From NCBI GenBank assembly GCA_022844045.1, contig JALHMM010000020.1, positions 1 to 64,000 on the forward strand: a DNA stretch of 64,000 nt. Reading direction: 5' to 3'. The stretch is from Reyranellaceae bacterium (GTDB lineage Bacteria > Pseudomonadota > Alphaproteobacteria > Reyranellales > Reyranellaceae). Made by a program: the position numbers and the translations under genes. How positions within the stretch are numbered: position 1 is the first letter of the stretch; each line of letters starts with the position of its first letter. Below, piece by piece: positions 28,157 through 36,913 of this stretch. The notes under the pieces were generated by a model. That model did no database searches and was not told where the DNA came from. It saw only the letters and a program-made list of their open reading frames with translations.

Positions 28157-29986
28157 TCAGGAGGCGGCCGATCCTTCCGCGCCCGCCACGGTGCCCGAAA
28201 AATCCTGATCGTACGCGAAGCCCAACTCGCGGGGCGCCCGCACCTCCTCCGGAATCAGAAACAGGCCCATGTCACGCGCCACGCGTCCGCATTGCTGACA
28301 GCTTGAGAGCACGTTGAGCGGTACGGCCAGCAGCAAGCCGGCGCAGACCGGCGCAACCCAGATCAGGAATTCCGGCGCGACCGCCCAGATCACGCCTGTC
28401 GCGATGGCGCCGCCAAGCATGTGCGAAACATGGCGTCGGACAGCCGCGACCCACGGTACGCTACGTTCCTCGCGGGGCTGCGGTGGCCAGCCCACCGGTC
28501 GGCCGGCCAAGATGGCCGCGATGAACGCCGAGTGAAACAGCATCGTTACCGGCGCCAGCAGAGAGGAGAACACCAGCTCGAGCACGCCGCTGACCACCAG
28601 GGCGGGGCGACCGCCAAATCGCCGGGCTGTGCGGCGGCGGGCGAGGACCAAGGCCATTGTCAGCAGCTTCGGAAGGAACAGCAGCGTGCCGGTGATGATC
28701 AGCAGGGCCTGGATCTCCTGCGGCTTGTACTCAGGCCATATCGGGAAGAGGCTGCGGCGGTCGTCGAAATACGTATGGCCGCTAATCGCCTGGTCGAGCA
28801 CGAGTACGCCGGTCAACGACAGCATGAGCAGCCAAAGCGGCGAGGCGACGAAGGCCAACACGCCCATCGACAGATGCAGACGGCTCATCCAATGAAGGCC
28901 CGGCATATCTAGCAGTCGCACATGCTGCAGATTGCCCTGGACCCAGCGGCGATCACGCGCGGCGTAGTCGAGTAGGTTCGTCGGCATTTCCTCGAAGCTT
29001 CCGCCCAGCTCGGGAAGCAACCAGACGTGCCAGCCGGCGCGCCGCAGCAGCGCCGCCTCGACAAAGTCGTGGCTCAGGATCTCGCCGCCCAGGGGCGGCT
29101 TGCCCGAGAGCACCGGTAGATGGCAGTGCTCGGCGAAGGCGGCGACGCGGATGATCGCGTTGTGGCCATAGTAGTTCGCCTCACCCAGCTGCCAGAAGCT
29201 GTGGCCGATCGCGAGCAACGGTCCGTACAGGCGGCTGGAGAACTGCATCAGCCGGGCGAACAACGTCTCGCGTCCCACGCTGGCGGTAAGCGTCTGGATG
29301 AGGCCGGTTCGCGGATTACGCTCCATCAGCGCGGCGAGACGGACGATCGTGTCGCCACTCATCACGCTGTCGGCGTCGAGGATGATCATATAGTCGTAGC
29401 GTGGACCGTCCGAGCGCAGCCAGTCGGCGATATTGCCGGCCTTGCGGCCGATATTCCTCGACCGCCGACGATAAAACATGAGGTCCCCGGCATCGCATCG
29501 CCGGCGCAGTTCGTCGAAGCGCTGGCGTTCCATCCGCGCGATCGCCTCATCGGTGGTATCGCTCAGCACATGGAAGGCGAACGAACCAAGCTGTCCCGTG
29601 GCTCTCAGCGAAGCGTAGGTTGCGGCCACGCGCGCCATGACCGCGTCGGCATCCTCGTTGTAGATGGGCATCAGAATGGCGGTGCGCGTGGCAAGTGCCG
29701 GCACGGCGCCGTCCGACGGCGCGGTGCGGCGCAGCGTGACGGGATGCAGCCCAGCAAGACTCAGGAGGAAGCCCGCCAGCGCCGCCCAGAACGACAGCGA
29801 GATCATGGCGAAGCCAGGCGTGAAAGCAGCCAGGACAGCGATCTCGATCACCGAAATCCCGCCCGGTTCGAGAATCTCGGCCATCAGCAGCGTGCCGACA
29901 GTCGTCGTCAGCGTGGCCAGTCCGAGCATGAGGAGGCGGCGCCACCCGGCGCTCCGCGCATGGCGATCGAGTGCCCGGTCGTTCAT
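28157..29986 (-). CDS. opgH: Glucans biosynthesis glucosyltransferase H
   Basis: A 609-aa inner-membrane family 2 glycosyltransferase that polymerises UDP-glucose into osmoregulated periplasmic glucan. Two N-terminal helices precede the catalytic domain with LMPIYNEDAD, the UDP-binding DADS (LDADSVMSGDT), SHDFVEAALLRR and the processive QxxRW-type motif RDRRWVQGN; several helices follow. It is shorter than the 847-aa E. coli protein, lacking part of the terminal extensions. The ATG overlaps the opgG stop (ATGA), so the pair is coupled. Confidence 0.92.
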   Translation of the reverse strand: MNDRALDRHARSAGWRRLLMLGLATLTTTVGTLLMAEILEPGGISVIEIAVLAAFTPGFAMISLSFWAALAGFLLSLAGLHPVTLRRTAPSDGAVPALATRTAILMPIYNEDADAVMARVAATYASLRATGQLGSFAFHVLSDTTDEAIARMERQRFDELRRRCDAGDLMFYRRRSRNIGRKAGNIADWLRSDGPRYDYMIILDADSVMSGDTIVRLAALMERNPRTGLIQTLTASVGRETLFARLMQFSSRLYGPLLAIGHSFWQLGEANYYGHNAIIRVAAFAEHCHLPVLSGKPPLGGEILSHDFVEAALLRRAGWHVWLLPELGGSFEEMPTNLLDYAARDRRWVQGNLQHVRLLDMPGLHWMSRLHLSMGVLAFVASPLWLLMLSLTGVLVLDQAISGHTYFDDRRSLFPIWPEYKPQEIQALLIITGTLLFLPKLLTMALVLARRRTARRFGGRPALVVSGVLELVFSSLLAPVTMLFHSAFIAAILAGRPVGWPPQPREERSVPWVAAVRRHVSHMLGGAIATGVIWAVAPEFLIWVAPVCAGLLLAVPLNVLSSCQQCGRVARDMGLFLIPEEVRAPRELGFAYDQDFSGTVAGAEGSAAS

Positions 29987-31488
29987 GGCCGCACCGTGTA
30001 GCTCAGGGTTTCACTCAGCACCTCGCCATGCAGGCGCAGATGGGCGCGTACATCCATCGGCTTTTTGCCGTCGGGCTGCACGTCAACGAAGAGTCGCCAT
30101 GTCGACTCGGACGTGACTGGCTCGGTCCGTGCCTGCGACAGCCGGCCCGAAGACACCGTGACATCGGCCTCGACCGGCTGTGTCGGCCGCAGACCGGCGA
30201 TATCACCGCCGCCGAACTCGATAGCCAACCGCCAGTACTTGGGGTCCGGCGCGCGGAACACGCGCACGGCCGTGACCCGTCCGCCCGGCGACAACGCCGG
30301 CTCGTCGCTGAGCGCCGAGAGCCGGTAGCGCAGTTCGATCTCCTGCCCGCGTCGCGTGGGCGTTCGACTGGTCCAGAAGGCCGCGATGTTGTCGTGTACC
30401 TCCGAATCCGTGGGAATCTCGATCAGGCGAATCTCGCCTTCGCCCCATTCTCCCGACGGCTCGACCCACAAGCTGGGTCGCGTGTGATACCGCGCCTCCT
30501 GATCTTGATACTGGGCATAGCTGCGTTCGCGCTGCAGTAGCCCGAAGCCGCGCGGACTGCGCTCCTGGAACGTCGACACGGCCAGCGCCGATGGATTGGA
30601 TAGCGGCCGCCAGATGCGCTCACCGGAGCCGCTGGCGATCAACAAGCCGTCCGAATCGTGGATTTCGGGACGATGGTCGGCGGCATGGCGGCGACCCGTC
30701 TTGCCCGTGAAGAACATGCTGGTCAGCGGCGCGATGCCGAGCAGCGAGATGTCGTGGCGCGCGAACAGCGCGGCGGTGACGTCGACCGTGGTGCGCCGGC
30801 CGGGCCGCACGACGAAGCTGTAGGCTCCCGCGACGCCGGGGCTGTCGAGCAGCGCGTGCAGGGTCACCTCGCGCGCGCCCTTCGCGGGCGTCACGAGCCA
30901 GAACGCGCGGAACGCCGGGAACTCTTCCGGCCGCTGCAGACCGGTGTCGATCGCCAGGCCTCGCGCCGAAGCGCCATAAGTCTGTTCGCGGCCGATCGGG
31001 CGGAAGTAGCTGGCGCCGAGGAACGATATGACTTCGTCGAACTTCGCCTCGTGCAGGGGATAGGTCAGGCGAAATCCGGCGAAGGCCACGGCGGCGGGCG
31101 GTTCGCGCAGATTGGCGTCGCTGAAATCGAACATGTCCGGCGTCGGCGCTAGCGGCGTGACGGTTTCCTCCGACACCACGTGGATGGCGACTGGCGTGTT
31201 GTAGATGAAGCCGGCGGGGAAAAATTCGGCGCGAAACATGCTGGGCGCGCCGCGCCACAGCCCGGCCTCCGCACGAAAACGCACCCGCATGTACTGGTCG
31301 TAGTTGATCTTCGCGAGGTCGCTCGGAGGCGGTGGCGCCGGTGGCTTGTAGGGCTCGTTCGCGATGCGCCGAGCCTGCTCCCGCACGTGGACGAAAGAGA
31401 AGGGCTCGGCCCGCGCCCGCGCATGACCGCCCAATGGTGCGCACGCCGCAGCTGCACCAGCCAGCACAATACGGCGACTCAACGTCAT
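29983..31488 (-). CDS. opgG: Glucan biosynthesis protein G/D, Tat-exported
   Basis: A 501-aa periplasmic protein needed with OpgH for backbone branching/release of periplasmic glucans. The N-terminus SRRIVLAGAAAACAPLGG is a twin-arginine signal, a feature of OpgD rather than Sec-exported OpgG, so the G/D assignment is open. Family segments are FSFVHVREQARRIANEPYKPP, FFPAGFIYNTPVAIHVV and SPRGFGLLQRERSYAQYQDQEARY. The ATG at 31488 is chosen for the signal peptide; it also overlaps the stop of a 34-codon upstream ORF. Confidence 0.9.
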   Translation of the reverse strand: MTLSRRIVLAGAAAACAPLGGHARARAEPFSFVHVREQARRIANEPYKPPAPPPPSDLAKINYDQYMRVRFRAEAGLWRGAPSMFRAEFFPAGFIYNTPVAIHVVSEETVTPLAPTPDMFDFSDANLREPPAAVAFAGFRLTYPLHEAKFDEVISFLGASYFRPIGREQTYGASARGLAIDTGLQRPEEFPAFRAFWLVTPAKGAREVTLHALLDSPGVAGAYSFVVRPGRRTTVDVTAALFARHDISLLGIAPLTSMFFTGKTGRRHAADHRPEIHDSDGLLIASGSGERIWRPLSNPSALAVSTFQERSPRGFGLLQRERSYAQYQDQEARYHTRPSLWVEPSGEWGEGEIRLIEIPTDSEVHDNIAAFWTSRTPTRRGQEIELRYRLSALSDEPALSPGGRVTAVRVFRAPDPKYWRLAIEFGGGDIAGLRPTQPVEADVTVSSGRLSQARTEPVTSESTWRLFVDVQPDGKKPMDVRAHLRLHGEVLSETLSYTVRP

Positions 31489-31589
31489 CGCTCTGCCTGC
31501 CTTCCCGATGCGGGTTGTGACCGTCGACATAGGAGTCGGCCTGCGGCAATGCCGAGACGTTTGGTTACGGCCAATGACGAGCTCGGCAT
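31485..31589 (-). CDS. Possible 34-aa leader peptide ahead of opgG
   Basis: A short ORF (MPSSSLAVTKRLGIAAGRLLCRRS...) with AAGGTGG four to five bases before its ATG. Its TGA overlaps the opgG ATG in an ATGA, the arrangement used for translational coupling. It lies within the long untranslated leader expected from the EcfG-type promoter at 31697-31721. The peptide is basic and resembles nothing known; it may serve only to deliver ribosomes to opgG, or be chance. Confidence 0.35.
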   Translation of the reverse strand: MPSSSLAVTKRLGIAAGRLLCRRSQPASGRQAER

Positions 31590-31696
31590 GTGGCCACCTT
31601 GCTTTCGCCACCGCGCCACTCGAGCCAGCCCGAGACGTCCAGGCCACCGCACGGGCGGGGCATCAGAGACCAGCCTCACGCCACGCTCGGCAGCAG

Positions 31697-31721
31697 AACG
31701 TCAGTCGCGATCCTGGGTTCC
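31697..31721 (-). promoter_or_regulatory. EcfG-type promoter of opgGH
   Basis: Minus strand: GGAAC, 16 bases, CGTT, exact. It lies just after the YetF gene end and directs transcription into opgG, leaving a leader of about 200 bases. Confidence 0.65.
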
Positions 31722-31729
31722 GAAGGATC

Positions 31730-32197
31730 TCAAGACGCCTTCTTCTTGACTGTTATGTGGCCGTTGGTCTCGAGCACCGCCAGTTCGGCCTCGCGAGGCG
31801 TCGTGCACTCATGGGCGCGTAGGGCGGCCAGCAGGTCGGCCTTGGAGACGTTGACCTCCCAAAGCTTCTCATAGTCGACATGGCCGTCGCGGATCAGGAT
31901 CTCCGGACTCCCCTCGACCAGGCGATCAACGGTCTTCGATCGCGCGCTGATGAAGCTGATCGCCAGATTGATGGCCAGCATGGTGGCGATCACCACGATG
32001 GCGGCGACGATCGAATGATCGTCGGCCCCGATGGCGTTGGAAGCGCCCTCGCTGATGAGCAGCAGCACGACAAGATCGTAGGGCGTCATCTGCCCGACCT
32101 GCCGCTTGCCGAATACGCGCAGCAGCACGAGTACCGCCAGGAACACGATCGCGCCGCGTACGATCAGCTCCCATATCGCCAAAGTCGGCATGAACAT
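31730..32197 (-). CDS. YetF/DUF421 family membrane protein
   Basis: A 155-aa inner-membrane protein with three N-terminal helices (IWELIVRGAIVFLAVLVLLRV; YDLVVLLLISEGASNAI; AAIVVIATMLAINLAISFIS) and a cytoplasmic C-terminal domain with the family pattern GSPEILIRDGHVDYEKL and ending LETNGHITVKK. GKRQVGQMTPYDLV is characteristic. Such proteins are associated with spore or stress physiology in other bacteria but have no defined activity. The ATG at 32197 follows GAGGAGGG. Confidence 0.88.
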   Translation of the reverse strand: MFMPTLAIWELIVRGAIVFLAVLVLLRVFGKRQVGQMTPYDLVVLLLISEGASNAIGADDHSIVAAIVVIATMLAINLAISFISARSKTVDRLVEGSPEILIRDGHVDYEKLWEVNVSKADLLAALRAHECTTPREAELAVLETNGHITVKKKAS

Positions 32198-32359
32198 GAT
32201 CACCCTCCTCGTTCCCGAGAAGGAAAAGGCGGCGAGCGGTCAGGCGTTGCCTGGACTGGAGCACGTTGTGATCGGTCAAATCGAGCCAGTCATCCTGACA
32301 CAAAACAACCACCTCGCCCTATAGTGTCCACCGGCCAGACATATGAGGGAGAGCTCGCG

Positions 32360-33205
32360 ATGCGCGTCGGCGTTTTCTATTTTCCCACGGATTACGGCAT
32401 CCACACCGCCGAACTGGCGCGGGCGCTCGAGGATCGCGGTTTCGACTCGCTGTTCGTCTGTGAGCACACCCATATCCCGGTCAGCCGGCGCACGCCCTTC
32501 CCCGGCGGCGGTGAGCTGCCAAAGCGCTACATCCACACGCACGACCCGTTTGTCGCGCTGTCCTTCGCCGCCGCGGCGACCAGCAAGCTGCTGCTCGGCA
32601 CCGGCGTCGCCCTGATCCCGCAGCGCGATCCCATCATCACCGCCAAGAGCGTCGCCAGCCTCGACCACATGTCGAACGGACGCTTCGTCTTTGGCATAGG
32701 CGGCGGCTGGAACGTCGATGAGATGGAGAATCACGGCGCGCGCCACGCCACGCGCTTCAAGCTGATGCGCGAGCGCGTGCTGGCGATGAAGGAGATGTGG
32801 ACCAAGGACGAAGCCTCGTTCCATGGCGAGATGGTCAATCTCGATCCGCTGTGGTGCTACCCGAAGCCCAAGCAGCGGCCGCATCCGCCGATCCTGCTGG
32901 GCGGCGAGAGCGACCACACGTTGCGCCGCGTCGTCGAGTTCTGCGACGGCTGGTTCCCGCGTCCGCGCGGCTTCGTCGCCAAGGAAGGTGTCGCGCGGCT
33001 GAAAGCCATGGCCGAGAAGATGGGCCGCGATCCCGCGACGCTTTCGATCACTGTGTTCAGCGCGCCGAACGATGCGGCCGCTCTCGCCGAGTACGAGCGA
33101 CACGGCATTCAGCGCGCGCTGCTGATGGTGCCCGACCTGGACCGCGACGGCATCCTGGCCGCGCTCGACAAACTGGCGCCGCTGGCGGCGGCCCACCAGT
33201 CCTGA
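32360..33205 (+). CDS. LLM class (luciferase-like) flavin-dependent oxidoreductase
   Basis: A 281-aa TIM-barrel oxidoreductase of the bacterial luciferase superfamily, the subgroup often annotated F420-dependent (TIGR03619-like). Seen are DSLFVCEHTHIPVSRRTPFPGGGELP, KLLLGTGVALIPQRDPI, SNGRFVFGIGGGWNVDEMENHG and HPPILLGGESDHTLRRV. The cofactor, FMN or F420, cannot be decided from sequence here. GAGGGAGA precedes the ATG; the much longer ORF in the track overlaps the divergent YetF gene and is not used. Confidence 0.88.
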   Translation: MRVGVFYFPTDYGIHTAELARALEDRGFDSLFVCEHTHIPVSRRTPFPGGGELPKRYIHTHDPFVALSFAAAATSKLLLGTGVALIPQRDPIITAKSVASLDHMSNGRFVFGIGGGWNVDEMENHGARHATRFKLMRERVLAMKEMWTKDEASFHGEMVNLDPLWCYPKPKQRPHPPILLGGESDHTLRRVVEFCDGWFPRPRGFVAKEGVARLKAMAEKMGRDPATLSITVFSAPNDAAALAEYERHGIQRALLMVPDLDRDGILAALDKLAPLAAAHQS

Positions 33206-33292
33206 GCCCCACACGTCCCAATCATTGCGGGTGGCGTGCCCGGGGGTATGCTGCCGCCGCTCTAGCGCGTCTCCATCCGAAAGGAAGCCATC

Positions 33293-34021
33293 ATGATCGA
33301 CCTGCACTACTGGCCCACGCCCAATGGCAAGAAGGTCACGATACTGCTCGAGGAATGCGGCCTGCCCTACAAGATCGTCCCGGTGAACATCGGCCGCGGC
33401 GACCAGTTCAGCGACGCATTCCTGGAAATGAACCCAAACCATCGCATGCCCGTGATGGTCGACCACGCGCCCAAGGATGGCGGCAAGCCGCTGGTGGTCT
33501 TCGAGTCGGGCGCGATCATGATGTACATCGCCGAGAAGGCCGGGAAGTTCTATCCGCAGGATGTCCGCACCCGCTACGACGTGAACCAGTGGCTGATCTG
33601 GCAGATGGCCAACCAGGGTCCAAAGTCCGGCGAGTGCGGGCATTTCCGCCGCGTCGACCAGGCCAAGGACGGCGACCAGACCTACGCCATCCGGCGCTTC
33701 ACCGACGAGGTCAACCGGCTCTACGGCGTGCTCAACAACCGGCTCTACAAGCACCCATACCTGGCCGGCGACCAGTACACGATCGCCGACATGATCTGTT
33801 ATCCGTGGACCATCAACTGGAAGTTTCAGGGGCAGGACATCGAGGAGTTCCCCTACTTCAAGCGCTGGTTCGAGGAACTGGGCGCACGGCCGGCCGTGCA
33901 GAAGGGTATGGCGGTAGGCGCTGACCTCTCCGTCGACAACGCCAAGTTGCCGCCCGAGGAGCAAGCCCGCCGCGCCAAGCTGCTCTACAACCAGCGCGCC
34001 CGGCCGGTGAAAGTGGCGTAG
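33293..34021 (+). CDS. Glutathione S-transferase family protein, YfcG/Ure2-like
   Basis: A 242-aa GST. The thioredoxin-like N-terminal domain has WPTPNGKKVTILLEECG, NPNHRMPVMVD and ESGAIMMYIAEK (glutathione gamma-glutamyl contacts), and the helical C-terminal domain has YLAGDQYTIADMICYPW. The YTPNGxK-type opening is typical of Nu-class/YfcG disulfide-bond oxidoreductases, which use two glutathiones and no catalytic Tyr or Cys. The insertion EMNPNHRMPVMVDHAPKDGGKP also fits that class. Its transcript may end at the terminator near 34200. Confidence 0.9.
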   Translation: MIDLHYWPTPNGKKVTILLEECGLPYKIVPVNIGRGDQFSDAFLEMNPNHRMPVMVDHAPKDGGKPLVVFESGAIMMYIAEKAGKFYPQDVRTRYDVNQWLIWQMANQGPKSGECGHFRRVDQAKDGDQTYAIRRFTDEVNRLYGVLNNRLYKHPYLAGDQYTIADMICYPWTINWKFQGQDIEEFPYFKRWFEELGARPAVQKGMAVGADLSVDNAKLPPEEQARRAKLLYNQRARPVKVA

Positions 34022-34081
34022 CCGCATCGGCGCTGTTGCGCTCGTTCGCCGCTCGGCCCAAACTGATCGGTTAAGACTATC

Positions 34082-34106
34082 GCAAAACGTGTGGAAAACA
34101 TTTTGC
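34082..34106. promoter_or_regulatory. AT-rich dyad (possible operator) in the gap after the GST gene
   Basis: GCAAAA-N13-TTTTGC is an inverted repeat with 9 of 12 matching positions over the extended arms, standing out in an otherwise GC-rich region. It lies upstream of a possible short transcript that would end at the terminator at 34190-34226. No regulator can be named. Confidence 0.3.
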
Positions 34107-34189
34107 TTGCAACCTGAAACGACTATGTCAGGATGCTGAGCGTATTCGATGTGGTCGCGACTCTCCTCGCGCGGTTTCGAAAGCGATAT

Positions 34190-34226
34190 ACGGACGCCGG
34201 GCCCCCGACCGGCGTCCGTTTTGTTT
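34190..34226 (+). terminator. Strong Rho-independent terminator
   Basis: CGGACGCCGG-GCCCCCGA-CCGGCGTCCG is a perfect 10-bp stem followed by TTTTGTTT. It lies 170 bases after the GST stop codon and 84 bases before the next start. That distance leaves room for an independent short RNA starting near 34125. Confidence 0.85.
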
Positions 34227-34309
34227 CGCCCCCGTGACGCTCCCGCTTCTTGACGCCATCGACCGCCGCTGGCCGACTACACTGTCCATTCGCGGGGAGG
34301 GAGTGCCGC

Positions 34310-34690
34310 ATGCCTCATACACCGGCCAGCATGGCGATCATCGTCAAGAAGGATGGCGGGGGAGAAACGAACGCCATGAAGCAGGCTCAGGCCGAGACGT
34401 ATCTCGCCAACCTGCTGACGGCCGACCGCGTCGCCAACCTGAAGCAAGCGATGAACGACGTCTTCAGCGGCAAGGGCAAGGCGACCAGCGCCTACACGTT
34501 CGCCGGCCAACCCGTGCTGCACGCCTCGTCGGGCAACATGCAGAAGAGCACTACCCTGTTCTTCTACATGTTCGGTACGACCGCCAAGATCTTTGCCATG
34601 GGCAAGCACGAGACATCGACCACCTACGCTGTCAGCGACTACGGCCAGCGCGGCACCGACTTCCAGCTCGGCAGGACGATCTCGCTCTGA
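34310..34690 (+). CDS. Hypothetical protein, 126 aa
   Basis: A soluble protein without recognised domain. Start chosen at 34310 because GGGGAGGGAG lies seven bases upstream. The segment AETYLANLLTADRVANLKQAMNDVFSGKGKATSAYTFAGQ is helical and polar, followed by a beta-rich part (STTLFFYMFGTTAKIFAMGKHETSTTYAVSDYG). No signal peptide. It converges with the next gene, 19 bp apart. Confidence 0.65.
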   Translation: MPHTPASMAIIVKKDGGGETNAMKQAQAETYLANLLTADRVANLKQAMNDVFSGKGKATSAYTFAGQPVLHASSGNMQKSTTLFFYMFGTTAKIFAMGKHETSTTYAVSDYGQRGTDFQLGRTISL

Positions 34691-34709
34691 CGCGCGCGCT
34701 TCCGGCGCG

Positions 34710-35867
34710 CTACTGGCGCACCACGTCGAACACCGCCTGGCGCAGCTCGTCGGCGGCCTTGGCGACCTCGGTCCGGCCATCGCCGCTCTGGAACGACGGC
34801 CCGACCATGGCGAAGACGTAGTGGCTGACGCCGTCGGCCATCGGCACCACCATGTAGCGCGCCTCGGTCGTGCGCAGCGAGGCTTCGCAGGTGCTGAAGA
34901 GCCGCACGACCCGCTGCGAGCGCGGATCCGCGATCGTGCCTGAGTCGAAGCGCCCGCCGCCGCAGGCGCGGCGGTCGGCGGCGACGATGGTACCGGCGAT
35001 GGCTGCGGCGCTGAGCCCGCTTTGTGCCGGCACGATGTCGAGCGCACCGGTCAGCAGGTCGGAGCGCCAGGTCAGATCGGCGCGCGCCGATTGCGCGAGA
35101 CCGCGGTCGATCGCCTCGCGCTCGCTCATCGGCCGGAAGCCCTGCATCGCCGGCGTGGCGAGAATCGCCGACAGGGTGCGCGCCGCCTCGACGCGCTGTT
35201 GCGCCGTGCTCTCCGGCCAAAGTCGTCGCGGATTGGCCGGTGCTGGCGCCCCCGATGGCGGAGCTGGCTGGACCGAGGGCTGCGCCGGTCGCGGATCCGC
35301 CGGTTGCGGCACGGTGATCGGTCCCGGGCGATCGGCCGCGGACTGAGGCGGTCGCGGTTGGGGCGGAGCGGACGCCAGCTGGTTTCGCGTGCAGCCGATG
35401 AGCACGGTCAGCGCTGTGCTGGTGCCCTGCAGGCTGAACTGGAAGCGGTCGCTGCTTGACACCATGATCAGCTGATTGCCGCGGCGGAACAGGTCGAACA
35501 GCGTGGTCTGCGCCGGCAGCTCGGCGACGAAGAACTGTCGATTGACCGCCTTGGCCTGCACGGTGCCGGCATTGACGCCGTCGACGCTCAGCGAGACCGG
35601 GTAGCTCTGGCCGACATTGAGGTTCCAGGCTTTGTAGCTCCAGCCGATGCGCCACGTGTAGTTGTCGGAGATCGCGAAGAACATCGAGACGCCGTTGGGA
35701 TACGGCGTGCTCATGGCGCAATGCGAGAAGCGACCGGTGTTGTCGTTGGTGTAGGCGGCGCCTTTCCAGATGCCGCTATCGAACTGGCTGCCGTTGATCA
35801 GCTCGGCGCGCGCTGCGACGCCGACCATCAACGCCGAAGCAAAAAACAAAGCCCCGAACAGACGCAT
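34710..35867 (-). CDS. Secreted hypothetical protein with Pro-rich linker, 385 aa
   Basis: The start at 35867 yields a Sec signal peptide (MRLFGALFFASALMVGVAARA). Two regions flank a Pro/Ala/Gln-rich linker of about 55 residues (about 165-220): an N-terminal beta-rich domain with aromatic residues (SDNYTWRIGWSYKAWNLNVGQSYPVSLSVDG) and a C-terminal domain with Cys residues (RRACGGGRFDSG, LFSTCEASL). No family is recognised. Periplasmic or secreted location is inferred from the signal only. Confidence 0.7.
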   Translation of the reverse strand: MRLFGALFFASALMVGVAARAELINGSQFDSGIWKGAAYTNDNTGRFSHCAMSTPYPNGVSMFFAISDNYTWRIGWSYKAWNLNVGQSYPVSLSVDGVNAGTVQAKAVNRQFFVAELPAQTTLFDLFRRGNQLIMVSSSDRFQFSLQGTSTALTVLIGCTRNQLASAPPQPRPPQSAADRPGPITVPQPADPRPAQPSVQPAPPSGAPAPANPRRLWPESTAQQRVEAARTLSAILATPAMQGFRPMSEREAIDRGLAQSARADLTWRSDLLTGALDIVPAQSGLSAAAIAGTIVAADRRACGGGRFDSGTIADPRSQRVVRLFSTCEASLRTTEARYMVVPMADGVSHYVFAMVGPSFQSGDGRTEVAKAADELRQAVFDVVRQ

Positions 35868-35936
35868 TGTGGTTCCGTCAAACACGCAAAGGTCTTCCAA
35901 GGCACTGTACCCGCGGCCCCCGTGCGCTTCAATGAA

Positions 35937-36818
35937 TCAGGCGCCGAAACGCGGCGTGAAGCTCTCGCCCTTGTGATCGACGCGACACACGAAGGGGGCG
36001 CCGAAATGCGCCGGCATCAGCAGCGCACCGGAGCCGGCGCAGTCCTCCAGCACCTGGCGGCGGCTCTTGCGGGCGTTGACCTGATCGGCGCAGGCGAAGC
36101 TGTTCCACTCCGGGTGATAGACCTGGATGGCGTGGTGCAGGATGTCGCCGCAGAACAGCGCCTTCTGGCCGCGCGAGGCGAGGTTGATCGCCACCGTGCC
36201 GGGCGTATGGCCGGGCCGCGGATCGAGCGAGAGGTGCTCGTCGACGGCATGCGCACCGTCGACCATCTGCGACAGCCGCGCCTCGACGACCGGAAGCACG
36301 CTGTCGCGGAACGAGCCCTGGTTGACCGGGCCGGTAGCCGGATCGCTATCAAGCTTGAGGTAGTGGTCGTAATCGGCGCGGCTGAAAACGTACTTGGCGT
36401 TGGGGAAGGTCGGCACCCAGCGGCCGTTCTCCAGCCGCGTGTTCCAGCCGACATGGTCCATGTGCAGGTGCGTGCACATCACAATGTCGACCTGCTCCGG
36501 CTTTACGCCGGCGGCCGCCAGCCGCTCCAGATAGGGCGTGTTCATCATGTCCCACATCTTGCGCATCGGGCGCGGCTTGTGGTTGCCGACGCAGCCGTCG
36601 ATCAGGATGCGCTTGCCGCCCACGGTGATCAGCCAGCTATGCACGCTGAGCTTGATCATGCCGCTGGCCGGGTCGAAATGATTGGGCAGCATCCAGTCGC
36701 GGTGCTGGGCGACGATCTCCGGCCGCCAGTCGGTAAAGAACCGCGCCGCGTCGAAATTCGGTTCGTAGGTTTCCTCGATGCGCGTGACCGTCGCGTCGCC
36801 GATCTTCACCGCGTCCAT
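35937..36818 (-). CDS. MBL-fold metallo-hydrolase
   Basis: A 293-aa metallo-beta-lactamase-fold hydrolase. Metal ligands are seen in CTHLHMDHVGW (HxHxDH), DPRPGHTPG, FCGDILHH and PAHFGAP. The arrangement resembles lactonase/quorum-quenching-like and other broad MBL hydrolases; the substrate is undefined. GGGAGGGGCGCA precedes the ATG. It is divergent from the thiolase-like gene, with a 95-bp shared promoter region. Confidence 0.88.
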   Translation of the reverse strand: MDAVKIGDATVTRIEETYEPNFDAARFFTDWRPEIVAQHRDWMLPNHFDPASGMIKLSVHSWLITVGGKRILIDGCVGNHKPRPMRKMWDMMNTPYLERLAAAGVKPEQVDIVMCTHLHMDHVGWNTRLENGRWVPTFPNAKYVFSRADYDHYLKLDSDPATGPVNQGSFRDSVLPVVEARLSQMVDGAHAVDEHLSLDPRPGHTPGTVAINLASRGQKALFCGDILHHAIQVYHPEWNSFACADQVNARKSRRQVLEDCAGSGALLMPAHFGAPFVCRVDHKGESFTPRFGA

Positions 36819-36913
36819 TGCGCCCCTCCCATGCGTGATGCTCGTTGCCTCGATCCTAGCGCGTCCCGACGGTCGCGATACACTGTCTTGAGAAACACCG
36901 AGGGAGAGCGCCC

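Noticed and set aside
31880-33205. 441-aa version of the LLM oxidoreductase
   Set aside because: The first 160 residues are antisense to the YetF gene and have no similarity to the family; the start at 32360 has a good ribosome site.
34133-34237. 34-codon ORF MLSVFDVVATLLARFRKRYTDAG...
   Set aside because: Its second half is encoded by the terminator hairpin and T-tract, and no properly spaced ribosome site precedes it.
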